DNA of 7,723 bases from JAWLBW01 sp041687475. Its GTDB lineage: Bacteria > J088 > JAWLBW01. The translations under genes and the position numbers were made by a program. Shown here piece by piece: positions 1-5,653 of the stretch (positions within the stretch are counted from its first letter, which is position 1; each line of letters begins with the position of its first letter). The notes below the pieces were generated by a model, which was not told where the DNA came from, searched no databases, and worked only from the letters and a program-made list of their open reading frames with translations. The stretch is taken from the NCBI GenBank assembly GCA_041687475.1, contig JAWLBW010000224.1:1-7723 (forward strand), read 5' to 3'.

Positions 1-327
1 ATGGGCACATTCTCGGAGCCCGCATGCGAAGTAGGTAAGGACGACGGCCGGTGGGAATGTCTTCTCGCGTAAGGCACTCAGCGAAGGAGAAGCTCGGGCG
101 ACGGGCTGGACGGGCATGACCCGCTTCACCGTTCCCCCCTTCGGCAACACCACCGACGTCGCCGCCGGCGAGCTCGTGCTGCGGCCGCCGATGGCGGAGC
201 CGGCGCTGCGGCGCGAAATGGCAAACGGCAAATCGCAGTCAACATGCCGCGGGAGCGGCACCCGTAAATCCGTGAAAACTCTACCTTTGCACCCGCAAGG
301 TCGGTTCCAGACCCGACTGCCATGTAC
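1..327. other. Left edge without a supportable gene
   Basis: A short frame runs from the first base to a TAA at 70-72. A second plus-strand frame is open from 35 to 370, and its residues after about 44 (G-G-N-V-F-S-R-K..., then T-R-F-T-V-P-P-F-G-N at 116-145) read like real protein. That frame has no ribosome-binding site, and the rhs scrap at 328-360 lies in a different frame, so the long ORF is probably a chance fusion of debris. It may be the decayed 3' part of a gene upstream of the window. I do not recognise a family. Confidence 0.3.
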
Positions 328-360
328 CCACGTACGAATGGGACGACGACAACCGCTTGG
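328..360 (+). repeat. 33-bp scrap of rhs YD-repeat sequence (copy 3)
   Basis: These 33 bases match 1975-2007 exactly and 4173-4205 with one mismatch. In the rhs frame they encode T-Y-E-W-D-D-D-N-R-L, a YD-repeat core. Similarity ends abruptly at both edges, and the frame reaches a stop soon after. It is the shortest of three nested copies and lies 157 bp beyond the stop codon of the minus-strand DUF3800 gene. Confidence 0.85.
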
Positions 361-517
361 GGGAGGGTAGGTGCACATCAAATGCCGGCCCCTTGGGCGC
401 CGGATCGGCCAGAGACGGATCCTGTACGTCTGGTTGACAGGTGTTGATGCTTATGCCATTATTGAATCGGAGGCTTTGACGCATTTCGGTGCGCCATTGC
501 CTTTTCTTTTTTCCCCG
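361..517. other. Gene-free spacer downstream of the DUF3800 gene
   Basis: Nothing coding is supported here. On the minus strand this is the 3' flank of the DUF3800 gene. I see no hairpin followed by a T-run, so no intrinsic terminator can be called. Confidence 0.4.
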
Positions 518-1397
518 CTATGGGAGCCCGGTCTCGCCTTGCTCCCCCTTACTTCTCAAGTCAGTGAGAATCGAAAAGCCCCAAACCTTGAAGTTCGGGT
601 TGTCTCCGACTTCTCGCGTCGTATTATAGCGCAGCTCGCAGGCCTGCCGAACAAAGGGGCCAAGTTCTTTTCTACGGTCGTCACTTCCTTCGCCCCGGAA
701 ACCCCACGCAAGAATGTATGCGATAAGATCGGCGACTTGCACGCCGGTCGTAAGCTCGCTATGTACAAAGAACGGCTCGGGTATGACTTGACTGGCCCGC
801 ATTCGGCCCGTGCTCGTCTTAAGGAAGTACCCGGTCATCTGTTCGAGCAGGATATGGCTCTTCGCTTTGTCCAGTTCGTCAAAAACGATTATGCCGGAGG
901 CCCGGTAAGGCGAGTCTTCCAGGAAGTAGAAAAAGCGTTCGAACAGGTAAACGTAGTCCTTACGCAGAAAGTCCGACGTCGGACGCTGCGCGGTTGCCGA
1001 AACGATGCTTGCAAGCGCTTTGCAGCGATACTGCCCGCATGTGTCGAGAACATCGCCCACATAGGCAAGTTTGGCTTGCGCTAATGCTGTCATTTCTTTA
1101 CGACCGGCCGAGGAGCCGGCCAGTAGACACCGCTTTGCGTACTCTTGCCGCTCATGGGGTTCCATCGGGGGCAGCGCGTCGGCTTGTCGAAAGGTTTTCC
1201 TCTTGAGCAGTTTTTTTTCCTTTCAGCTCTCGTATTCCATCGCTGTAACGCATCCCGAAGTACTGAATTTCCAAGTCTGCAAGGGCACGCACAAGCGTCC
1301 ACACATCACGATCTTCTACCACAAGACCGGCAAGCACTTCGTATGGAGTGCTTCTTCGATCGTGACCACTTTCATCGACAAATAGAAAATACGCCAT
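518..1397 (-). pseudogene. DUF3800 family protein, split by a frameshift in an A8 run
   Basis: The first part (1397 down) begins M-A-Y-F-L-F-V-D-E-S-G, the usual DUF3800 opening, and follows a good ribosome-binding site (AGGA about 4 nt before the ATG). It reads in frame to a run of eight A's at 1218-1211 and would otherwise stop at 1152. The rest continues in another frame (open at least from the A-run to the TAG at 518). Dropping one A gives a continuous 292-aa protein: D-E at residues 8-9, a central F-D-E-L-D near 172-176, and G-V-Q-V-A-D-L-I-A-Y at 218-227, the Q-x-x-D motif of the family. Length and motif order are normal, so only one base separates this from an intact gene. It may be a true pseudogene, a sequencing error, or expressed by slippage. 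DUF3800 has no settled function, although members are common in defence and mobile regions. It stands alone here. Confidence 0.85.
1211..1218 (-). other. A8 homopolymer at the DUF3800 frameshift
   Basis: On the coding (minus) strand the reading is GGA-AAA-AAA-ACT, eight A's in a row. Seven A's would join the N-terminal frame (...G-K-K) to L-L-K-R-K-T-F-R-Q-A and on to the C-terminal part. Runs of this length are prone to replication slippage, polymerase slippage in transcription and sequencing error. Confidence 0.8.
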
Positions 1398-1475
1398 CTA
1401 TTCCTGGGGGACTTTCCGGGCACCTTTGCCGAGTTAAGGTTACCAAGCGCTAAGCCCAGGGCACCATGCCGATGA
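1398..1475. other. Short gap between the DUF3800 start and the rhs remnant
   Basis: On the minus strand this is the leader of the DUF3800 gene. Only the ribosome-binding site next to 1397 is clear, and I could not settle on a convincing promoter. Confidence 0.3.
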
Positions 1476-2060
1476 CGAATTGTCTTTCTCGGCCGCCTCC
1501 AGGCCTTCACCGAAATCGGCTCCGAGGCGAACACCGGCTTCCAGTCGGTCGTCTGGGACTTCTCCGATGGGGGAAGGCTTCAGTACCGGGGCATAGCCGG
1601 AACCGTCTCCACAGACTTCGGCTACCACGCGACCAAGGGCCTGCTCGAATCCATCACGCCGCGCGTCTTGCCCGAGCTGCCGACGGTGGCGCTGGCGTAC
1701 GACGAAATCGACCGCATCTCCTCGCGAACCATCGACTCGAAAGTCGACGTCCTCGACTACGACCGCCTGAGCCGCATGACGTCGCTGGGCGACGCCCAGG
1801 CCTCGGCCGAAGACTTTGATTACGACAGCCTGGGTAACCGGCTGAGCGGCGGTGAAACGGCGACCTGGTTGTACGACCCGGTCTATCCCACCCGCCTGCG
1901 CGCCTGGGGCGACACGGCGCTCGATTACGACACGGCCGGCAACGTGGTGGCAGAACGGAGCCCGGCCGGCACGACCACGTACGAATGGGACGACGACAAC
2001 CGCTTGGCGCGTATCTCGTTTGCAGATGGCCGGCAAGCCGAGTATACCTTTGATCGTCGC
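1476..2060 (+). pseudogene. RHS/YD-repeat protein remnant (copy 1, longest)
   Basis: A plus-strand frame opens after a TGA at 1473 and runs without a stop into the 3' end of the neighbouring operon. Its residues show repeated YD-type units: F-D-Y-D-S-L-G-N-R-L, L-D-Y-D-T-A-G-N-V-V, T-Y-E-W-D-D-D-N-R-L and Y-T-F-D-R-R-G. These are the building blocks of the RHS/teneurin shell that encloses toxin domains. No start codon or ribosome-binding site stands before the coding part. Only about 190 codons remain of a family whose members usually exceed 1,000 residues. There is no RHS-core cleavage motif and no toxin tip. The recognisable sequence ends at about 2060, a few bases before the stop codon (2067-2069) of the opposite-strand nucleotidyltransferase. 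It is an internal fragment, not a gene. Confidence 0.85.
1864..2035 (+). repeat. 172-bp rhs segment, repeated at 4062-4233
   Basis: Ungapped alignment to 4062-4233 shows about seven differences (about 96% identity). It encodes W-L-Y-D-P-V through A-D-G-R-Q. Similarity stops sharply at both ends: before CCTGGTTG on the left and after GGCA on the right. Confidence 0.9.
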
Positions 2061-2066
2061 GGCCTG

Positions 2067-2909
2067 TTACTTGGTCGGGGGAAGGTACGATAGTAGTTCG
2101 CGCACGCGGCCGGCAACGTCGGCGCGGAGGTCGAAGTTGTCGGGGGCCAGTTCGAACTCGGCGACGGACTCCGGGCCACGGTGGCCGGCGCTTTCGAAAT
2201 CCTGCGCGAGAATCAGGAGAGCCTTCTCTACGTCCTTCTTGTTCGTGAAAGCTGCGATCCGTGCCGCAATGTCGAACCGGCCTCCCGCCCAATGGTGAAG
2301 GACGTAATCGAGATCGTAGGCGTCTTTGCTTGCGTCGCGTCCGCGCATGGAAAGAGCTTTCAGCACGGTGAACGCTCCCGGCCCGCATACCTGGATGTCG
2401 CGCTTCGCCTTCGAGCCGCTGGGTAGCGTACCGTCGAGAGAAACGACGAGCTTGTCGGCGAACGCGCAGTCAAGAGCGCTCGACGCGATGGGGGCGAGGT
2501 CTTTGGTGAGGTTGATGAGCTCGGCCTTCTCGGTCACTTTGCCAGGCGCTTCCATGAGGAAGTCGACGGTCAGCTTCAGCGGGGTGCCTTCCAGCCTCCA
2601 CGTCTGGCGTTGCTGCCGGCCGTTCGGCTTGACCGCCGGGACGAAGCCCCCGTTCCGCAGGGCTTCTTCGAAGGTGCGATAACGCTCGTCGTCTCGCACA
2701 TGCGCCGCGATGCCGATGTCGGTGTCGAGTGTTCCGCCATGCCTTGGAGCGCCTGTCTGGTCTACGATCAGCGAGGGAACCAACCCGCCGACGACAACGA
2801 TCTCCTCGATGAACGCCTGGAGCTTCACCGCCAACACGAGGCAGGTCATCTGCGCACGTTCGAGATCCTCAGGCGTGTAGCCGGACTTGTTCTTGGGTTT
2901 CAGTTCCAT
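2067..2909 (-). CDS. Nucleotidyltransferase-fold protein, AbiEii-like putative toxin
   Basis: This 280-aa protein has the landmarks of a DNA polymerase beta-type nucleotidyltransferase: V-V-G-G-L-V-P-S at residues 39-46, T-L-D-T-D-I with two metal-binding Asp (62, 64), and a third carboxylate in L-T-V-D-F (Asp116). A helix with K184, R191 and K-D-A-Y-D-L (195-200) matches the K-D-x-Y-D motif of AbiEii toxins. The overall sequence differs clearly from the classical AbiEii at 5654-6571. It is the second gene of an operon and starts 10 bp inside the upstream regulator gene, so translation is likely coupled; the ribosome-binding site is weak (GAAG). Known AbiEii-family toxins transfer nucleotides to RNA such as tRNA acceptor ends; that activity is inferred here. 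Its stop codon lies a few bases from the end of the rhs remnant. It could instead be a non-toxic nucleotidyltransferase partner. Confidence 0.8.
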   Translation of the reverse strand: MELKPKNKSGYTPEDLERAQMTCLVLAVKLQAFIEEIVVVGGLVPSLIVDQTGAPRHGGTLDTDIGIAAHVRDDERYRTFEEALRNGGFVPAVKPNGRQQRQTWRLEGTPLKLTVDFLMEAPGKVTEKAELINLTKDLAPIASSALDCAFADKLVVSLDGTLPSGSKAKRDIQVCGPGAFTVLKALSMRGRDASKDAYDLDYVLHHWAGGRFDIAARIAAFTNKKDVEKALLILAQDFESAGHRGPESVAEFELAPDNFDLRADVAGRVRELLSYLPPTK

Positions 2910-3949
2910 TTGTCTTCACGGATGTAGTCAAGGAGCACGTCACGCAGTTCCGCCGCTCGCTCGGGCTGGCCGCCCAGATCAAGATAGGCCTGGATGGGGC
3001 TGACCATGTTGGTGGAGCCGAACTCGGACTTCCCCCAGAACACGGACTCATCGTTGGGCACGGCGAGCCAGGTGTTCGCCCCGCGTTCCTCCGCCGAGAA
3101 CAGCAGCTTCTTCAACACCTCATTCGGAACCGGCTTTGCCACGAACAGGCTCACGAGGCGGAAGGAAGTGAGATGGCTGACGTAGGCATCGCCGGCGGCA
3201 AGCCCCGTGTAGGCGAAATCGATGTCGGCGTCGTGCAGTGCGATCGACAGCCGGGCCATTCGCTCGCTCAGTTCTCCGGGCATGTGCCCCTTGATTACCT
3301 TGTGCTTGCCGAACTCGTAGCCGGCTGCCCAAGCGGTAAGGAGGGACGCCGGGTTCACGGCGCGAAGCAGGTTGCCGTTTTTCTCGACGACCCCGTCGGC
3401 AACCATGCGCTGAACCAGGCGGCTCACGTTTCCCTTGTTGAGCTTGGCCCATGCGACGATGTCGCTTTGCTTCTCAAACGTGCGGTTTTCCAGAAAGGCG
3501 CGAACGACGCGGGAGTTGCGGGGCGCGAAAATGTCGCTCGGCCGGCCTTCGACGACGAACTTGTTGGGCCGGCCCTCGATGATGATGGTGAGGCTCTTTG
3601 CCCGAACGTCTGCGTTTCCCGAGAGGTCTACCCAGTTCACGCCCTCCTCGCGGCAAACACCTTTGCCCGCTTCCGTCATGTACGGAACGAGCAAGAGGGG
3701 CAGGGCGTTTCCCGATTTCACGCCGGGTAGCTCTTTGAGGTAGTCGATCTTCGAAGTGAGGGCGAGCAGTCCCTTGCTCCGCAGCACCAACTGTACGGCG
3801 AAACGGGCATCGCCGACATTCAGGACACCGTCGACGTTATTCGGCTGCTTGTCGGTGCTGGTCTTCTTCCCCGTGTACTCCTGGAAGAAGTTCTGGAGCT
3901 CGATCAGCGCATGCCAGTCGGGCAGGTCTTGGACTTGTTTTGTCACCAT
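2900..3949 (-). CDS. Large AbiEi-like winged-helix regulator, putative antitoxin
   Basis: The protein has 349 residues from the ATG at 3949. Residues about 40-135 alternate strands and helices (A-R-F-A-V-Q-L-V-L-R, then N-A-L-P-L-L-L-V-P-Y and W-V-D-L-S-G-N-A). This resembles a restriction-endonuclease-like fold, but I see no intact D...E-x-K catalytic set. A winged helix-turn-helix covers about 143-195 (S-D-I-V-A-W... G-N-V-S-R-L-V-Q-R-M). The C-terminal half has A-Y-T-G-L-A-A-G-D-A and M-V-S-P-I-Q-A-Y-L-D-L, a pattern found in large AbiEi-type antitoxins. Its frame is open upstream to 4318, but that part is the antisense of the rhs copy. An in-frame ATG at 3988 is the alternative start. The inverted repeat over both ATGs and the -10-like box just before 3949 favour 3949, with a very short leader. 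It overlaps the nucleotidyltransferase gene by 10 bp. Likely role: repressor and antitoxin of that partner. Confidence 0.75.
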   Translation of the reverse strand: MVTKQVQDLPDWHALIELQNFFQEYTGKKTSTDKQPNNVDGVLNVGDARFAVQLVLRSKGLLALTSKIDYLKELPGVKSGNALPLLLVPYMTEAGKGVCREEGVNWVDLSGNADVRAKSLTIIIEGRPNKFVVEGRPSDIFAPRNSRVVRAFLENRTFEKQSDIVAWAKLNKGNVSRLVQRMVADGVVEKNGNLLRAVNPASLLTAWAAGYEFGKHKVIKGHMPGELSERMARLSIALHDADIDFAYTGLAAGDAYVSHLTSFRLVSLFVAKPVPNEVLKKLLFSAEERGANTWLAVPNDESVFWGKSEFGSTNMVSPIQAYLDLGGQPERAAELRDVLLDYIREDKWN

Positions 3950-3991
3950 GTTGCTTAAATTATCATGGTTGTGTGTGCAAGGCAACATGGT
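3945..3991. promoter_or_regulatory. 10-bp perfect inverted repeat over the regulator start, candidate operator
   Basis: ACCATGTTGC (3945-3954) and GCAACATGGT (3982-3991) are exact reverse complements 27 bp apart. They enclose the -10-like box, and each arm contains one of the two candidate ATGs. The repeat suits binding by a dimer of the winged-helix protein encoded here, giving autorepression. The repeat is visible in the sequence; the binding is inferred. Confidence 0.55.
3959..3985 (-). promoter_or_regulatory. Possible promoter of the regulator-nucleotidyltransferase operon
   Basis: On the minus strand GATAAT (3964-3959) is a good -10 match and TTGCCT (3985-3980) a possible -35, with a short 15-bp spacer. 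Transcription would begin within a few bases of the ATG at 3949, giving a nearly leaderless message. This agrees with the absence of a Shine-Dalgarno sequence. Confidence 0.35.
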
Positions 3992-4061
3992 CGGGGTAGG
4001 CAACCTGTATGCCGGAGTGTAGAAGTCTTTGTCTCCAATGGCTCTACCTCGATGTGTGTGC

Positions 4062-4243
4062 CCTGGTTGTACGACCCGGTCTTTCCCACCCGCCTGCGCG
4101 CCTGGGGCGAGACGGCGCTCGATTACGACACGGCCGGCAACGTGGTCGCCGAACGGAGCCCGGCCGGCACGACCACGTACGAATGGGATGACGACAACCG
4201 CTTGGCGCGCATCTCGTTTGCAGATGGCAGGCAGAATGGATAA
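4062..4243 (+). pseudogene. RHS/YD-repeat remnant (copy 2)
   Basis: Bases 4062-4233 repeat 1864-2035 with about seven substitutions and no gaps. The frame encodes W-L-Y-D-P-V-F through T-Y-E-W-D-D-D-N-R-L to A-D-G-R-Q, then N-G and a TAA at 4241-4243. Upstream of 4062 the sequence is unrelated, so this is a stray internal piece with no start of its own. It ends 17 bp before the higA stop codon on the other strand. With copy 1 it brackets the regulator-nucleotidyltransferase operon as a direct repeat. Confidence 0.85.
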
Positions 4244-4259
4244 TCGCCTTCTCCCCGTA

Positions 4260-4574
4260 TCACGCCGCCGGAATCGGCTTGATTCGCGCGAGTTCCTTTT
4301 CAAGGGAGCGCTTCGCATCCCACAAGTCTACCGCGTTCTGGGCATTCAACCAGAACTGGGGTGTATTGCCGAAGAAACGGCTGAGCCTGACAGCCATTTC
4401 GGGGCTGAGGCTGCGCTTTTCCCGCACCAGATCGTTGATTGTCTGTCGCGAAACTCCGAGCGCTTGTGCAAGGCCCGATACGGTCAGTTCGTAATCGGGA
4501 AGAAAGTCTTCACGCAACATCTCACCGGGGTGGGTGGGTCGCCGACGCATTCCCGTTTTGTTCTCAATTTCCAT
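4260..4574 (-). CDS. higA: HigA family antitoxin (XRE-type helix-turn-helix)
   Basis: The 104-aa protein has the HigA signature: H-P-G-E-M-L-R-E-D-F-L at residues 15-25, then a helix-turn-helix at about 34-53 (L-A-Q-A-L-G-V-S-R-Q-T-I-N-D-L-V), then R-L-S-R-F-F-G-N-T-P-Q-F-W-L-N-A-Q, which is nearly diagnostic. Length is normal. It starts 12 bp after the higB stop, with AAGG about 10 nt before the ATG, so the two genes form one operon in the usual toxin-first order. HigA binds and blocks HigB and represses the shared promoter. I see no terminator after its stop, and the rhs copy 2 remnant points at it from the other strand. Confidence 0.93.
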   Translation of the reverse strand: MEIENKTGMRRRPTHPGEMLREDFLPDYELTVSGLAQALGVSRQTINDLVREKRSLSPEMAVRLSRFFGNTPQFWLNAQNAVDLWDAKRSLEKELARIKPIPAA

Positions 4575-4586
4575 GATGATTATGCC

Positions 4587-4868
4587 TTAGTCATAGTCAC
4601 AGAATTCGACGTCAAAAGCATCGCCGTCGACAAAGCGAAAGCAAATGCGCCACTGATCGTTGACGGCGATGGCGTACTGCCCTTTTCTGTCGCCGCTCAA
4701 CGCATGAAGCCTGTTGCCGGGTGGTACCCTGAGATCGTCGAGGCGGGCGGCGAGGTCGATGTACTCGAGCTTTCTTCGCGCACGCCTCGCCACCGCATAG
4801 GGAATCTTACGCGCTTCACCTTCCGCATAGAGCTTCTGCGTGCGACGGTCGGCAAATGTCCGGATCAT
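4587..4868 (-). CDS. higB: HigB family toxin (RelE-like mRNA interferase), unusual C-terminus
   Basis: From the ATG at 4868 the protein has 93 residues, the normal HigB length. Family features are clear: R-L-H-A-L-S-G-D-R-K-G-Q-Y at 53-65, V-N-D-Q-W-R-I-C-F-R-F at 69-79 and a terminal D-V-E-F-C-D-Y-D. HigB toxins fold like RelE and cut mRNA on the translating ribosome. Most relatives end in D-Y-H, and the final His is reported as important for cleavage in Proteus HigB; here the last residue is Asp, a one-base change. The toxin may be weakened, or a nearby His (55) may suffice. The frame is open upstream to 5462, but that stretch is repeat-rich and non-coding in character. The ribosome-binding site is weak. 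Confidence 0.9.
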   Translation of the reverse strand: MIRTFADRRTQKLYAEGEARKIPYAVARRARRKLEYIDLAARLDDLRVPPGNRLHALSGDRKGQYAIAVNDQWRICFRFVDGDAFDVEFCDYD

Positions 4869-4883
4869 GCTCGATCGTAATCT

Positions 4884-4893
4884 GTCACGTGAC
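4884..4893. promoter_or_regulatory. Palindrome GTCACGTGAC upstream of higB
   Basis: A perfect 10-bp palindrome ends 15 bp before the higB ATG. The position suits an operator for HigA or another repressor. No clear -35/-10 pair was found around it, so the call rests on position and symmetry only. Confidence 0.3.
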
Positions 4894-4977
4894 GCATGTC
4901 CACCGGGCAAAAGCGTGGAACCTGCATCCGGCCGGCGGTCCTCTCCCCAACCCCCTTTACGACGGGGATTAGGGGAG

Positions 4978-5016
4978 CGCTGCCGAGCTTGCCCTGAACG
5001 AAGTGAATGGGCAGCG
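4978..5016. repeat. Hairpin with GAACGAAGTGAA loop
   Basis: CGCTGCC (4978-4984) pairs with GGCAGCG (5010-5016). Alternatively TGCCC (4990-4994) pairs with GGGCA (5009-5013) around the loop TGAACGAAGTGAAT. The loop resembles the GAGCGAAG-type dispersed repeats of many bacteria. Confidence 0.5.
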
Positions 5017-5082
5017 GCCATTATTCCTTTGCAGAGCGAAGCGGAGTCAGGTGTCGCTCGCCGGCGGCGAGCTACAGTCATA

Positions 5083-5099
5083 CCCCCATGCAATGGGGG
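5083..5099. repeat. 7-bp hairpin CCCCCAT/ATGGGGG
   Basis: A perfect stem with a GCA loop. No T-run follows on either strand, so it is not called a terminator. Confidence 0.5.
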
Positions 5100-5327
5100 C
5101 GCAGGGGGAGAATTCCGTGCAGCACGTGATCCCGCCACCTTCCCCCGGCCCCTTCCTCCTCCATATTCCCTCGTTCCTCTCGGGACAGGCTTCCGGCAGA
5201 ACGGAGGCCCGGATTGGAGGAGGACGGGGAGCAGGACGCCGTGCAGCATGTATCCGCCGTTAACCGCGCACCCGGCCCGACGTCTCCGGCCACAGGTCAC
5301 CGCCGTGTCGCCGTGCCGCACGGAAAA

Positions 5328-5344
5328 TTGCAAACCGTTTGCAA
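5328..5344. repeat. 17-bp palindrome TTGCAAAC-C-GTTTGCAA
   Basis: Two perfect 8-bp arms surround a single C. It lies inside the repeat-rich spacer, far from any start codon, so no regulatory role is assigned. Confidence 0.5.
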
Positions 5345-5410
5345 AGCCCATCTGCCGGTAATCACTACGGAAAACGGCCGGAGGGAGGGTAGGGGTCACA
5401 CCAATCTGGA

Positions 5411-5434
5411 CGTCGGTCGTCGGTCGTCGGTCGG
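5411..5434. repeat. Tandem repeat of CGTCGGT (3.4 units)
   Basis: Three full 7-bp units and a partial fourth follow each other without change. Confidence 0.75.
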
Positions 5435-5501
5435 ATAACGTGCAGCACGGGTGGACGAGCACCGGAGATGCGAGCCTGCGGATTATCGTGCACCGCTGTC
5501 A

Positions 5502-5530
5502 TTCCACCCGGAGCGAAGAGCAGGGTGGAA
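5502..5530. repeat. Hairpin TTCCACCC/GGGTGGAA with GAGCGAAG loop
   Basis: A perfect 8-bp stem (5502-5509 with 5523-5530) closes a 13-nt loop containing GAGCGAAG. The flank GTGGAACCTG also occurs at 4915. It belongs to the same style of small dispersed repeat as 4978-5016. Confidence 0.55.
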
Positions 5531-5625
5531 CCTGTACCATCCGGCCGTGCGGAAACAGGTCACCCGTGCAGCACGCCCCAGCAACTGCCCACCGAGAGCC
5601 GGCACCCCCCGGTCTACCGTGCCGC

Positions 5626-5646
5626 AGGGAAAATTGCTATTTCCCT
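5626..5646 (-). terminator. Weak hairpin just after abiEii
   Basis: AGGGAAA (5626-5632) and TTTCCCT (5640-5646) form a 7-bp stem with a 7-nt loop, 7 bp beyond the abiEii stop. No T-run follows it on the minus strand, so it may be a weak or Rho-assisted 3' end, or only another repeat. Confidence 0.25.
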
Positions 5647-5653
5647 CGACAAC

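Larger units (their letters stand above)
5116..5628. repeat. Dispersed 11-bp palindrome CGTGCNGCACG
   Basis: Exact copies lie at 5116-5126, 5312-5322, 5439-5449 and 5565-5575. Near-copies lie at 5240-5250 (one change) and 5618-5628 (one change). Several neighbouring copies are about 125 bp apart (5116 to 5240, 5312 to 5439, 5439 to 5565). Some copies share flanks: ACAGGTCACC occurs at 5292 and 5555, and GGAAAATTGC follows the copies at 5312 and 5618. Confidence 0.6.
4869..5653. other. 785-bp gene-free, repeat-rich spacer between higB and abiEii
   Basis: No frame on either strand has a ribosome-binding site or a recognisable product; long open frames here are a by-product of high G+C. The stretch holds hairpins, an 11-bp palindrome in several copies, a 7-bp tandem repeat and short dispersed repeats such as GTGGAACCTG (4915 and 5525) and GGAAAATTGC (5322 and 5628), listed separately. 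It also contains the higB leader at its left end and the 3' flank of abiEii at its right end. It looks like a nest of small non-coding repeats rather than a decayed gene. Confidence 0.6.

Noticed and set aside
116..370. Plus-strand ORF of 84 codons at the left edge
   Set aside because: Its last part runs through the rhs scrap in the wrong frame, so it is a chance fusion of fragments at most.
371..1084. Plus-strand ORF of 237 codons
   Set aside because: It lies opposite the DUF3800 gene, has no ribosome-binding site, and its product shows no family features, while the minus strand carries clear DUF3800 motifs.
1440..2036. Minus-strand ORF of 198 codons
   Set aside because: It is antisense to the rhs remnant; the plus strand shows unmistakable YD repeats.
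1864..4233. Composite transposon with rhs segments as ends
   Set aside because: The direct repeats lack terminal inverted repeats, and no transposase lies between them. Recombination between rhs pieces explains the layout better.
3950..4318. N-terminal extension of the AbiEi-like regulator
   Set aside because: The added residues are the antisense translation of the rhs copy at 4062-4243. The open frame reflects high G+C; the ATG at 3949 fits the promoter and inverted repeat.
4029..4880. Plus-strand ORF of 283 codons
   Set aside because: It covers rhs copy 2 in the wrong frame and then runs antisense to higA and higB.
4869..5462. N-terminal extension of HigB
   Set aside because: HigB proteins are about 92 residues, which matches the ATG at 4868. 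The upstream frame crosses hairpins and repeats and looks unlike protein.
4869..5653. CRISPR array in the repeat-rich spacer
   Set aside because: The repeats are short palindromes at irregular spacing with no constant spacer length and no cas gene nearby.
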